Shown piece by piece: positions 44,477 through 53,362 of a DNA stretch of 64,000 nt. Position 1 is the stretch's first letter; each line of letters begins with the position of its first letter. The notes beneath the pieces are model-generated. The model was not told the origin of the DNA. It was given only the letters and a program-made list of their open reading frames with translations, and searched no databases. A program made the translations under genes and the position numbers. Origin of the DNA: JAVBOW01 sp031549495 (lineage in GTDB: Bacteria; Bacteroidota; Bacteroidia; Bacteroidales; Rikenellaceae); contig JAVBPS010000007.1 of the NCBI GenBank assembly GCA_031549495.1, positions 65,359 to 129,358 on the forward strand. Reading direction: 5' to 3'.

Positions 44477-46453
44477 ATGAAGATCACGTTGTTGGCAGCT
44501 GCCGTACTCTTCTCCTCCTTCGGGCCCGCCCCGAAGGAGGAGAGTTACGACCTGGTCGTCTACGGCGCCACTTCGTCGGGCGTGGTCGCAGCCACGGCCG
44601 CCGCCCGCGAAGGACTTCGGGTAGCCCTGGTCGAGCCCACGGGACACCCGGGCGGCCTGACGGCCGGCGGACTGGGCCAGGTAGACATCGGCGAAACGCG
44701 CACCGTGGGCGGACTGGCCCGTGAGTTCTTCACGGCCGCCGCCGACCACTACGGCCGCAACCCGGTGCAGCCCAAGATCGAAAGCTCGGTGGGGGAGCGC
44801 ATCTTCCGTGAAATGCTTGCGGGGACGGATGTGAAGGTGTTTTACAATTCCGCCCTTGCGCGCCCCAAAGGGGTGGTGAAGAGCGGCAAACGGATCGCGA
44901 AGATCGTCCTGGAGGACGGCCGCGCCCTTTCGGCCCGCTACTTCATCGACGCCACCTATGTGGGCGACCTGATGGCCGGGGCGGGAGTCTCCTATACCGT
45001 CGGGCGTGAGGGAGTGGCCGAGTACGGCGAATCGTCGGCCGGCATCCAGCCCTACAAGCTGGCGCGCAGGCTCAACGAGGCGCAGATGGACGAGGTGAAA
45101 CGGCTCCGGGCGGCTTTCCCGCTCGACTATATGTTCTACTCGCGCGAAACGCCGGGCGACGGGGACCGCCGCGTGCAGGCCTACTGTTACCGCCTGTGCG
45201 TGACCGACCGGCCGGACAACATGCGCCCCTTCGATCGCCCCGCCAATTACGACCCCGCGCGCTACCACCCCCACCTGGCCCGTATCGTGCGGCAGAAACA
45301 GTTCACCCTGAACCGGGTCTTCACGCTGAGCGACCTGCCGGGCGGCAAGTTCGACCTGAACCACATGGACCTGACCAACGCCTCGTGGAAATACCCCGAA
45401 GGCTCCTACGCCGAGCGGAAGGCCATCGAGGATTACCACCGCGACTACCAGCAAGGCCTGCTCTATTTCCTTGCCCATGACGAATCGGTGCCCGAGGCGC
45501 TGCGCGAGGATACGCGCCGTTACGGTTACGCCCGGGACGAGTTTGCCGACAACGGCAACTGGCCCTACCACCTCTATGTCCGCGAAGCGCGCCGAATGAA
45601 AGGCGAATATGTGATGCGTCAGCGCGACGCGTGGGACGAGCACACCAAGCCCGACGGGATCGGCATGGGCTCCTATTTCATGGATTGCCACGGTGTGGAG
45701 CGTTTCATCACTCCCGAGGGGGAACAATGGGAAGAGGGCGAAATGAAACACGCGCCTTTCCGCCCCTACGAGATTCCCTACCGGGCCCTGACGCCGCGGG
45801 CGGCGGAATGCGAGAACCTGTTGGTGACGGTATGCCTTTCGGCGAGCCACGTGATCTACGGTTCGCTACGCATGGAGCCCGTGTTCATGATCACCGGCCA
45901 TGCCGCCGGGGTCGCGGCTGCGCTGGCCGCCGCGACGAACAGCAGTGTGCAGCGCATCGACACGGAGCGCCTGCGCGAAAAACTCCGCACACAGGGGCAG
46001 ATCCTCGAATACACCCCGCCTGCGGGTTTCTATATCGATCCGGCGACGCAGACGGGGACGGTCATGGACGATACGGATGCGGTCATGAAAGGATTCTGGG
46101 CGCATTCCGTGGGTGTGGGCCCTTTCCTAAAATACGACTACCGCTTCGTCACGCAGTCGCCGTCGGGCGACGCCTCGGCCGAATACAGTCCCCGTCTGGA
46201 AGCAGGTCGCTATGAGGTACAGATACTCTACGCTCCCTCCACCAACCGCAGCACAGGTGTCGAAGTGATCGTTCGGGACGCCGACGGGCAGCGGACACTC
46301 AGTGCGGACATGACCCGCGGCGGCGCACCGGACTACTGGTTTTCCCTGGGCGAATACCGTCACACGCCGGACGCTCCGATCCGGGTCACCGTTACCAACC
46401 GCGGCCCGGGGGGCATCGTGGTCGCGGACGGGGTCCGCTTTATCAAAAAGTAA
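44477..46453 (+). CDS. Secreted FAD-dependent oxidoreductase with golvesin-like C-terminal domain
   Basis: This 658-residue protein has a signal peptide (MKITLLAAAVLFSSFGPA). The FAD motif is LVVYGATSSG (Gly30-Gly35), followed by GHPGGLTAGGLGQVDIGETR, FIDATYVGDLMAGAG and SASHVIYGSLRMEP. Residues about 550-658 form a golvesin/CBM-like beta domain (EAGRYEVQILYAPSTNRST, WFSLGEYRH, GGIVVADGVRF) that may bind polysaccharide. Together these suggest oxidation of a glycan substrate outside the cytoplasm. The fold is the same as in the proteins at 19300 and 47910. The stop codon overlaps the next start (TAATG). Confidence 0.86.
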   Translation: MKITLLAAAVLFSSFGPAPKEESYDLVVYGATSSGVVAATAAAREGLRVALVEPTGHPGGLTAGGLGQVDIGETRTVGGLAREFFTAAADHYGRNPVQPKIESSVGERIFREMLAGTDVKVFYNSALARPKGVVKSGKRIAKIVLEDGRALSARYFIDATYVGDLMAGAGVSYTVGREGVAEYGESSAGIQPYKLARRLNEAQMDEVKRLRAAFPLDYMFYSRETPGDGDRRVQAYCYRLCVTDRPDNMRPFDRPANYDPARYHPHLARIVRQKQFTLNRVFTLSDLPGGKFDLNHMDLTNASWKYPEGSYAERKAIEDYHRDYQQGLLYFLAHDESVPEALREDTRRYGYARDEFADNGNWPYHLYVREARRMKGEYVMRQRDAWDEHTKPDGIGMGSYFMDCHGVERFITPEGEQWEEGEMKHAPFRPYEIPYRALTPRAAECENLLVTVCLSASHVIYGSLRMEPVFMITGHAAGVAAALAAATNSSVQRIDTERLREKLRTQGQILEYTPPAGFYIDPATQTGTVMDDTDAVMKGFWAHSVGVGPFLKYDYRFVTQSPSGDASAEYSPRLEAGRYEVQILYAPSTNRSTGVEVIVRDADGQRTLSADMTRGGAPDYWFSLGEYRHTPDAPIRVTVTNRGPGGIVVADGVRFIKK

Positions 46454-47913
46454 TGCATAACATGAAGAAAAGTATTTTGCTGCTGCCGCTCCTTGCGGTA
46501 CTCTTTACCGGGGCGGGTGCGAAACCGGCTTCCGACCCGGTGATCCACCCCATGCCTGCGGGCGAATCCGTAAGCAAGGGCTTCGGCCTGCGGGTCGCCG
46601 GCCGGGATGTGCCGGTCTACATCGCCCGCGTGGCGCCGCTGGAGAAAAAACTCCGTTTCAAAGCGATGGACGACAAGGTCAATTCGGGACTTTACTATGA
46701 CCAGGCCGCGTTCGCCTCGTTCGATACCGGTCGCGAGGTGGCCGTCGAGGTCGACCCGCGCCGCCCTGTCGAAAGTTTCCGTATTCTCCCCTCGTCGGCA
46801 GGCGTGAAAGCCACCGTCAGCAAAGGAAAGATCACCTTTAAAGTCAAGCCGGGACAGCAGCTCACCGTCGAGGTCAACGGCGATGTGATCCGCTCGCTGC
46901 ATATCTTCGCGAATTCCCCCGAAACGGACAGGCCCGATCCCGCCGACCCCAATGTGGTCTACTACGGGCCGGGCATCCATACCGTCAGCCGCTTGGTGCT
47001 GCGCGACAACCAGACCCTCTACCTGGCCGGGGGTGCGATCCTGCGAACCATCGTGAGCGATGAGGAAAAACAGGGCGCGGACCCCGTCACGGGGCTCAAG
47101 CCCGGGGGTTATCATCCTTCGATTAGCCTGGTGGGCAAGAATATACGGGTTTGTGGCCGCGGCATCATCGATGCGTCGTTATGCCCCACCCACGCCCGCA
47201 ACATGATCCTGGCCCAGGGGTCGGACATCACCATCGAAGGGATCATCCTGCGCGACGCGAGCCTGTGGACGGTTCCCGTGCGCATGTCCGAACGGGTGCG
47301 CATCGACAACCTCAAACTGATCGGCTACCGGGCCAATTCGGACGGCATCGACATCTGCAACAGCCGCGGGGTGACGGTCGAGAATTGCTTTATCCGCACG
47401 CTCGACGACCTGGTCGTGGTCAAAACGCTCGTCGGGAAGGGGACGTGCCGCGATATCACCGTGCGCCGCTGCGTGCTCTGGAACGAAGTGGCCCACGCCC
47501 TGAGCGTGGGGGCCGAGATCCGCGAGGATATTTCCGGCGTGCTCTTCGAGGATTGCGACGTGATCCACGACCTGGGACGCGAGTGGGCCCTGCGGGTCTA
47601 CCATTGCGATGCGGCCCGGGTGAGCGACATCCGCTTCGAGAACATCCGCGTCGAAGAGTGCCGCGAGCTGATCTCGCTGTGGATCAATAAAGCGGTCTGG
47701 AGCGCTGACTCGCTGCGCGGACATATCGACAACGTCACGTTCCGCAATATCACTGCCACAGGTTCCCCGGCCACCGTCAGCCTGAAAGGCTACGGCCCTT
47801 CGAATCTCATCCGCGGGGTGGCCTTCGAGGGGGTAACGATCAATGGCGCGCCGCTCACCGAGGCCGAGGTTGCGCGCAACGAATATGTCGGCGAAATAAC
47901 CGTGAAACCATGA
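46453..47913 (+). CDS. GH28-like right-handed beta-helix glycoside hydrolase
   Basis: This 486-residue secreted protein has a signal peptide ending TGAGA. An N-terminal beta domain (to about 160) is followed by parallel beta-helix coils (GPGIHTVSRLVLRDNQTLYL, ISLVGKNIRVCGRGIIDAS, VTVENCFIRTLDDLVVVKT, ISGVLFEDCDVIHD). The NSDGIDICNS segment and the Asp pair in RTLDDLV match the GH28 acid residues; a later DLGREWALRVYH stretch may replace the usual RxK. It could cleave galacturonan-, rhamnosyl- or other linkages. Start may be 46453 or the in-frame ATG at 46462; its stop overlaps the next start by 4 bp. Confidence 0.78.
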   Translation: MHNMKKSILLLPLLAVLFTGAGAKPASDPVIHPMPAGESVSKGFGLRVAGRDVPVYIARVAPLEKKLRFKAMDDKVNSGLYYDQAAFASFDTGREVAVEVDPRRPVESFRILPSSAGVKATVSKGKITFKVKPGQQLTVEVNGDVIRSLHIFANSPETDRPDPADPNVVYYGPGIHTVSRLVLRDNQTLYLAGGAILRTIVSDEEKQGADPVTGLKPGGYHPSISLVGKNIRVCGRGIIDASLCPTHARNMILAQGSDITIEGIILRDASLWTVPVRMSERVRIDNLKLIGYRANSDGIDICNSRGVTVENCFIRTLDDLVVVKTLVGKGTCRDITVRRCVLWNEVAHALSVGAEIREDISGVLFEDCDVIHDLGREWALRVYHCDAARVSDIRFENIRVEECRELISLWINKAVWSADSLRGHIDNVTFRNITATGSPATVSLKGYGPSNLIRGVAFEGVTINGAPLTEAEVARNEYVGEITVKP

Positions 47914-49697
47914 GAAAGATCATTCTGCTGCTGGCCGTCTGTTGCCTGGCGCTGCAAGGTTGCCGTAACCGGGAACACTACGACGTGGTCGTCGTCGGGG
48001 CGACCCCGGGCGGCATCATGGCCGCCGTCTCCGCCGCCCGGGCCGGAAAAAGCGTCCTGCTGCTGGAGCGGAGCGCCCACATCGGCGGCCTGCCCGCCAA
48101 CGGGCTCGGCGCCACCGACATCGACACCCGGGATGCGACCACGGGCCTGTTCCGGGAATTTACCGGGGGGATTCTGGCCCACTACACAGAAGCCTATGGC
48201 CCCGATTCCGACCAGGTGAGGGATTGCCGGGGAGGCTACTATTTCGAGCCCAAAGTCGCCGAAAAGGTCTTTACGCAAATGCTCGCCGCCCATTCCCCGA
48301 TCGAGGTGCTCACCCGGCGGCAATTCGACTCCTCGCCCGACAACGTCACCCTGGACGGGGCCCGGATCGTATCCATCCGGGTCACCGACCGCGATACGGG
48401 CAAAGAAGAACAGTATTCGGCCGGGGTATTCATCGACGCCACCTACGAGGGCGACCTGGCCGCGGCGGCGGGCGTTCCCTACCGGGTGGGCCGCGAGGCC
48501 GCCTCGGAGTACGGCGAGATCGGGGCGGGCGGTATTTACAAATTCTGGGACGGCCCCGAGATCGACTCGCTGTGCACCCGGGAGGGCGACTCGGCCATCC
48601 AGGCCTACAATTTCCGCCTGAGCCTGACCCGCGACCCGCAACTGAAGATCGACTTCCGCCGGCCGGACGACTACGACCGCAGCGAATATGTTTCGCTGAT
48701 CGACGACCTTCTCCAGGGCCGCAGGCAGGATGTGGGCCCGATGAAAGAGGGCATCGCCGTGATCGTCAACAGCGTATCGATCCCCAACGGGAAAGTGGAC
48801 GCGAACAACCAGCACTCGGCCCTGCTGTCGACCGACCTGCCCGAAGAGAATTACCGCTGGCCCGAAGCGGATTGGGCGTGGCGCGACCGTTTTGCCGACC
48901 GGCTGCGCTCCTACACGCTCGGGCTGCTCTGGTTCGCGGCCAACGACCCGGCATTGCCCGAGGCGTTCCGCGAACAGGTGGGGCAATGGGGATTCGCGCG
49001 CGACGAGTATGAGGACAACGATCATTTCCCCCGCCAGGTCTACGTCCGTGAAGGACGCCGGATCACCGGGCTGCATACCTTTACCGCCAACGACGCCCTG
49101 CCTGCGCCCGGGAGCGAACGGCCGCCTGTCCACCCCTCGAGCATCACCGCCGGGCACTACTCGCTCGACTCGCACGCCACACGCAAGCGCGAGCAGGGCA
49201 AACCCGTACTCGAAGGATTCCTGAGCTACAAGACCAAACCCTATACGGTGCCCTACGGGGTGATCGTCCCGCGCGTGACGGAAAACCTGCTGTGCCCCGT
49301 GCCTGTTTCAGGGACCCACATCGGGTTCTCCACCCTGAGGATGGAGCCGTGCTGGATGGCCCTGGGGCAGGCGGCGGGCATCGCTGCCGGCCTCATGCTC
49401 GAAAGCGGCCTGCCCGCACGGGAATTGCCTGTGGAGCGGATCCAGCAGGCCCTGCTCGACGGGGGGGCGACGTTGATCTATTTCGAAGACGTGAAAGCCG
49501 CCGATCCCGATTTCGGGATGGTGCAGGTCATGGGCCTGAAAGGCTACCTGCCCGGATTCCGGGCAAGGCTCGACGAAACGGCCGACGCGCAGACGCTCGC
49601 CGGATGGAAAGCCCTCTCGGGGGTGGAAACGACAGCCGTTGCCGAAGCGACGACCCGGCGCGAGGCGCTCCGGGAGTTTTATCACAATTTAAAATAG
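47910..49697 (+). CDS. FAD-dependent oxidoreductase, lipoprotein (PUL2)
   Basis: This 595-residue protein has lipobox ALQGC (Cys18). The FAD motif is VVVVGATPGG (Gly30-Gly35), followed by HIGGLPANGLGATDIDTR, FIDATYEGDLAAAAGVPY and SGTHIGFSTLRMEP, the same family as at 19300, 30931 and 44477. It lacks the golvesin-like domain of its PUL2 partner. A secreted flavoenzyme anchored by lipid beside a GH28-like enzyme points to oxidative processing of an oligosaccharide, but the substrate is unknown. The 4-bp overlap with the GH28-like gene suggests coupled translation. Confidence 0.85.
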   Translation: MRKIILLLAVCCLALQGCRNREHYDVVVVGATPGGIMAAVSAARAGKSVLLLERSAHIGGLPANGLGATDIDTRDATTGLFREFTGGILAHYTEAYGPDSDQVRDCRGGYYFEPKVAEKVFTQMLAAHSPIEVLTRRQFDSSPDNVTLDGARIVSIRVTDRDTGKEEQYSAGVFIDATYEGDLAAAAGVPYRVGREAASEYGEIGAGGIYKFWDGPEIDSLCTREGDSAIQAYNFRLSLTRDPQLKIDFRRPDDYDRSEYVSLIDDLLQGRRQDVGPMKEGIAVIVNSVSIPNGKVDANNQHSALLSTDLPEENYRWPEADWAWRDRFADRLRSYTLGLLWFAANDPALPEAFREQVGQWGFARDEYEDNDHFPRQVYVREGRRITGLHTFTANDALPAPGSERPPVHPSSITAGHYSLDSHATRKREQGKPVLEGFLSYKTKPYTVPYGVIVPRVTENLLCPVPVSGTHIGFSTLRMEPCWMALGQAAGIAAGLMLESGLPARELPVERIQQALLDGGATLIYFEDVKAADPDFGMVQVMGLKGYLPGFRARLDETADAQTLAGWKALSGVETTAVAEATTRREALREFYHNLK

Positions 49698-49704
49698 AGA
49701 AACG

Positions 49705-51903
49705 ATGCAAAAAGGGATGGTTAGATTTATTCTGTTGGCAGCCTGCTGCCTGCTCTCTCAGATATGGGCCGGCTGCGACTGCCGGACGCAGGAGCCGGGA
49801 AATTCGCAGTATGTCAATCCGCTGATCGGGACCGATGGCCTGGGGCACACCTATCCCGGGGCGACCGTTCCCTTCGGGATGGTGCAGTTGAGCCCCGAGA
49901 CCGGCAATTTCAAGTGGGATTACACGGCCGGGTACCAATATGCCGACAGCCTCATTTTAGGCTTCGCCCACACCCACCTGAGCGGCACGGGGGTGAGCGA
50001 CCTGGGCGACCTGCTCTTCTTCCCTTTCCGGGGAGAAAAGGAGCGTTATGCGAGCGGCTTCGACAAATCGACCGAGCAGGCCTCGGCGGGATATTACTCG
50101 GTCGTGTTGGCCGACGACGGCATCCGGGCCGAGATGACGGCGACGGAAAAGGTGGGCGTGCACCGCTACACCTTTGAGAAGGGGGGCCCGGTGTCGCTGC
50201 TGGTCGACGCCCAGACCGGACTGGTCAATAACCCGACCGAATGGGCCAACCACGTCCTGGAAGGGGACATCCAGATCGAAGGCGGCAACACGCTCAGCGG
50301 CTACATCCAAACCCGCAAATGGGTCACCAAACGCACCTTTTTCACCGTCGAATTCGACCGGCCCATCACCGGCAGCCGTTACATCGACGGGGAGAACAAC
50401 CGCCGGTTGGTGCTCGATTTCGACATGCCCGACGGCGGGCAACTCGGCGCCCGTGTGGCCCTCTCGACCGTAAGTGTCGAGGGAGCGAAGAAAAATGCGC
50501 GCCAGGCGGCGGGCATGGGGTTCGACCAGGTACGGGCGCGGGCGGTCAAGCGGTGGGACGACTGCCTGGCGACCGTGGAGATCGAAGGCACGCGCGAGCA
50601 GAAAGAGAATTTCTACACGAGCCTCTACCACCTGCTGATCCAGCCCAACGAGATTGCCGACCTGGGCGGCGAGTACCGCGGTGCGGACGACAAGGTCGGA
50701 AAATCCCCCATCGGGGCCTACTATTCGACCCTTTCGCTGTGGGACACGTTCCGGGCGGCCCATCCCTTATACACGATCCTTTACCCGGAACTGGACGCCG
50801 CTGTGGTCAACTCGATGCTCCTGCATTTCGAGGCCGTGAACACGCTTCCCGTCTGGACACTCATGGGCCGCGAGAACTTCTGTATGGTAGGCAACCATGC
50901 CGTGCCGGTGATCGTCGACGCCTGGTGCAAAGGACTCCCGGGCATCGACCCCGAACGGGCCTACCGGGCCGTCAAGGGCACCCTGACGGGCAACGGCAAC
51001 CCCAAGTGCGAATGGGGACAGTATGACGAGCATGGCTACTTTCCCTCGGATATGACCCGTGTGGAAGCCGTTTCGCGCACGCTCGAATGCGGCTTCGACG
51101 ACTGGTGCGCCGCGCAGATGGCCCGCGGGTTGGGCCACACGGACGATTATGAATTTTTCTCGAAACGCGCGGGTTTCTATAAAAACCTTTTCGATCCCTC
51201 GACGGGCCTGATGCGCGGCCGCAACTCGGACGGTGGTTGGGTCTCGCCGTTCGATCCGCTGATCATATCGCATGCAGCCACCTCGGGCGGCGATTACACC
51301 GAGGGCAACGCCTGGCAGTATTCATTCCACGTGCTGCACGACGTGCCGGGCCTGGTCGAACTGATGGGTGGTCGCGAACGGTTCATCGCCAAACTCGACA
51401 CGCTCTTCACGATGGAACCGACGGTCCACGGCGAAGGTGCGGTGGTCGATGTGACGGGCCTCGTCGGCCAATACGCCCACGGTAACGAACCGAGCCACCA
51501 CGTGGCCTACCTCTACGCCATGGCAGGCGCCCCCTGGAAAACCCAGGAACTGATCCCCGAGATCCTCTCGGGCCAGTACGCCAACACGCCCGACGGGTTG
51601 ATCGGTAACGACGACTGCGGGCAGATGAGCGCCTGGTACATCTTCAGTTCGCTGGGCTTCTACCCGGTCAATCCGGCCGACGGAAAATACATCTTCGGCG
51701 TACCGGCCTATAAGGAGGCCCGGCTGCGGGTCGGCGATCGGACCCTTACGATCGAAGCCCCGGGCCTCTCGCCCGAAAACCGCTACGTCCACTCGGTCAC
51801 CCTCAACGGCACGCCGCTCACGGAAGGATTCATCACCCACCGGCAGATCATGGACGGAGGGCGGCTGACCTTCGTGATGGGACCGGATAAAGAACCTGCG
51901 TAA
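49705..51903 (+). CDS. GH92 alpha-mannosidase, lipoprotein
   Basis: This 732-residue protein has lipobox WAGC (Cys24). GH92 enzymes are calcium-dependent exo-alpha-mannosidases. Family blocks are present in order: YVNPLIGTDGLGHTYPGATV, FAHTHLSGTGVSDLGD, YYSTLSLWDTFRAAHPL, AHGNEPSHHVAYLY (Glu595, likely acid) and GNDDCGQMSAWYIFSSLGF (Asp636/Asp637 region, base and metal binding). The canonical signature set is intact, so activity is likely, releasing mannose from alpha-mannosides such as N-glycans or mannan. A Met at residue 5 is an alternative start. Confidence 0.93.
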   Translation: MQKGMVRFILLAACCLLSQIWAGCDCRTQEPGNSQYVNPLIGTDGLGHTYPGATVPFGMVQLSPETGNFKWDYTAGYQYADSLILGFAHTHLSGTGVSDLGDLLFFPFRGEKERYASGFDKSTEQASAGYYSVVLADDGIRAEMTATEKVGVHRYTFEKGGPVSLLVDAQTGLVNNPTEWANHVLEGDIQIEGGNTLSGYIQTRKWVTKRTFFTVEFDRPITGSRYIDGENNRRLVLDFDMPDGGQLGARVALSTVSVEGAKKNARQAAGMGFDQVRARAVKRWDDCLATVEIEGTREQKENFYTSLYHLLIQPNEIADLGGEYRGADDKVGKSPIGAYYSTLSLWDTFRAAHPLYTILYPELDAAVVNSMLLHFEAVNTLPVWTLMGRENFCMVGNHAVPVIVDAWCKGLPGIDPERAYRAVKGTLTGNGNPKCEWGQYDEHGYFPSDMTRVEAVSRTLECGFDDWCAAQMARGLGHTDDYEFFSKRAGFYKNLFDPSTGLMRGRNSDGGWVSPFDPLIISHAATSGGDYTEGNAWQYSFHVLHDVPGLVELMGGRERFIAKLDTLFTMEPTVHGEGAVVDVTGLVGQYAHGNEPSHHVAYLYAMAGAPWKTQELIPEILSGQYANTPDGLIGNDDCGQMSAWYIFSSLGFYPVNPADGKYIFGVPAYKEARLRVGDRTLTIEAPGLSPENRYVHSVTLNGTPLTEGFITHRQIMDGGRLTFVMGPDKEPA

Positions 51904-51904
51904 C

Positions 51905-53356
51905 ATGAAAACGAGAATCATTGCCCTGGCCGCACTGGCCTGCATCCTGGCCCGGCCGGCAGCCGCCTACGTCGACCTGCCCGGGGCGATCACGCACAAC
52001 ATGGTGCTCCAGCAAAAAAGCGCCGCCGGCCTGTGGGGCGAGGCGGCCCCGGGCAGCATGGTGACGATCACGCCCTCGTGGAACGGCAAACCGTACACCG
52101 TTCCCGCCGACCGCGAAGGCCGGTGGAGCGTCCGCATCGAAACCCCGGCCGCCGGGGGGCCCTACACCATTAAGTTCGACGACGGCGAGGCGCGCACCCT
52201 GCGCAACGTCATGGTCGGCGAGGTATGGCTCTGCTCGGGACAGTCCAATATGGAAATGCCGATGGCGGGCTGGGGAAAAGTGAACGATTACCAGCAGGAG
52301 GTGCAGGATGCCGACCAACCGATGATCCGCATCCTGAAGGTCAAAAAGGCGATCAGCGGCCGTCCCCAGTGCGATTTCGTCTCCGCCTCGGGGGGCTGGC
52401 AGGAGTGCTCGTCCTCGACAGTGGCGGACAATTTTTCGGCGGCCGCCTATTTCTTCGCCCGCAACCTGCGCGAGGCGTTCCCCGAAGTCGCCATCGGGTT
52501 GGTCGACGCTACTTGGGGAGGCACGATCGTCGAGTCGTGGAGCAGTCCCGAAGCGATGGCCCGGGTGCCCGATCTGGCCGATACGCTGCGCCGTTACGCC
52601 GCCCTGCCGCCCGATGCGCCGCTGAAAGACCCCAATAAGCCCTCGCTGCTGTTCAACGCCATGATCCATCCGCTGCTGGCGATGGCTTTTCGGGGCGTGA
52701 TCTGGTATCAGGGGGAGAGCAACAACCGCCGCGCATGGCAATACCGCACGCTTTTCCCGGCGATGATCGAGGATTGGCGGGCGCAGTTCGCCCATCCCGG
52801 CATGCCGTTCCTTTACGTGCAGTTGGCCAATTATATGGCGGTGGCAGACCAGCCGGGAGAATCTTCCTGGGCTGAACTCAGGGAAGCGCAGGCGATGGCC
52901 CTGCGGCTGCCCGCCACGGGCATGGCGGTGGCCATCGACATCGGCGACGCCAACGACATCCACCCCAAGAACAAGCAGGAGGTCGGCCGCAGGCTGGCGC
53001 TGCTCGCCCTGGCGAAAGTCTACCATAAGGATGTCATCTGCCAGGGCCCCGTCTACAAGGGCTGTAGGGTGGAGGGTAAAAAGGTCGTGCTTTCCTTCGA
53101 CACGAAGCTGGAAGCGCGGGACGGCGGTGAATTAAAAGGCTTCGCCGTGGTCGGCAGCGACCGGGTCTTCCATTGGGCCGAAGCGCAAATCCGGGGGGAT
53201 AAGATCACGGTTTTTTCAAGTAAAGTGCCCGATCCGGTGGCGGTGCGCTACGGCTGGGCCAACAATCCCGTGTGCAACCTGGTCAATGAAGCGGGCCTGC
53301 CGGCCTCGCCTTTCCGCACGGACGACTGGCCCGGCATAACGGTGAATGCAAAATAA
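51905..53356 (+). CDS. Sialate O-acetylesterase-family esterase (PUL2)
   Basis: This 483-residue secreted protein has a signal peptide ending RPAAA and the SGNH-type block CSGQSNMEMPM (Ser114). Other family features are WYQGESNNRRAWQYR, a strongly conserved sequence of the middle subdomain, and DIGDANDIHPKNKQEVG containing the catalytic His. It should deacetylate glycans ahead of the GH92 enzymes on either side. Relative to the PUL1 copy it shares the N-terminal LPGxIxxxMVLQ start and the C-terminal NLxxxxGLPAxPFRxDxW end. Confidence 0.9.
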   Translation: MKTRIIALAALACILARPAAAYVDLPGAITHNMVLQQKSAAGLWGEAAPGSMVTITPSWNGKPYTVPADREGRWSVRIETPAAGGPYTIKFDDGEARTLRNVMVGEVWLCSGQSNMEMPMAGWGKVNDYQQEVQDADQPMIRILKVKKAISGRPQCDFVSASGGWQECSSSTVADNFSAAAYFFARNLREAFPEVAIGLVDATWGGTIVESWSSPEAMARVPDLADTLRRYAALPPDAPLKDPNKPSLLFNAMIHPLLAMAFRGVIWYQGESNNRRAWQYRTLFPAMIEDWRAQFAHPGMPFLYVQLANYMAVADQPGESSWAELREAQAMALRLPATGMAVAIDIGDANDIHPKNKQEVGRRLALLALAKVYHKDVICQGPVYKGCRVEGKKVVLSFDTKLEARDGGELKGFAVVGSDRVFHWAEAQIRGDKITVFSSKVPDPVAVRYGWANNPVCNLVNEAGLPASPFRTDDWPGITVNAK

Positions 53357-53362
53357 TTAAAT

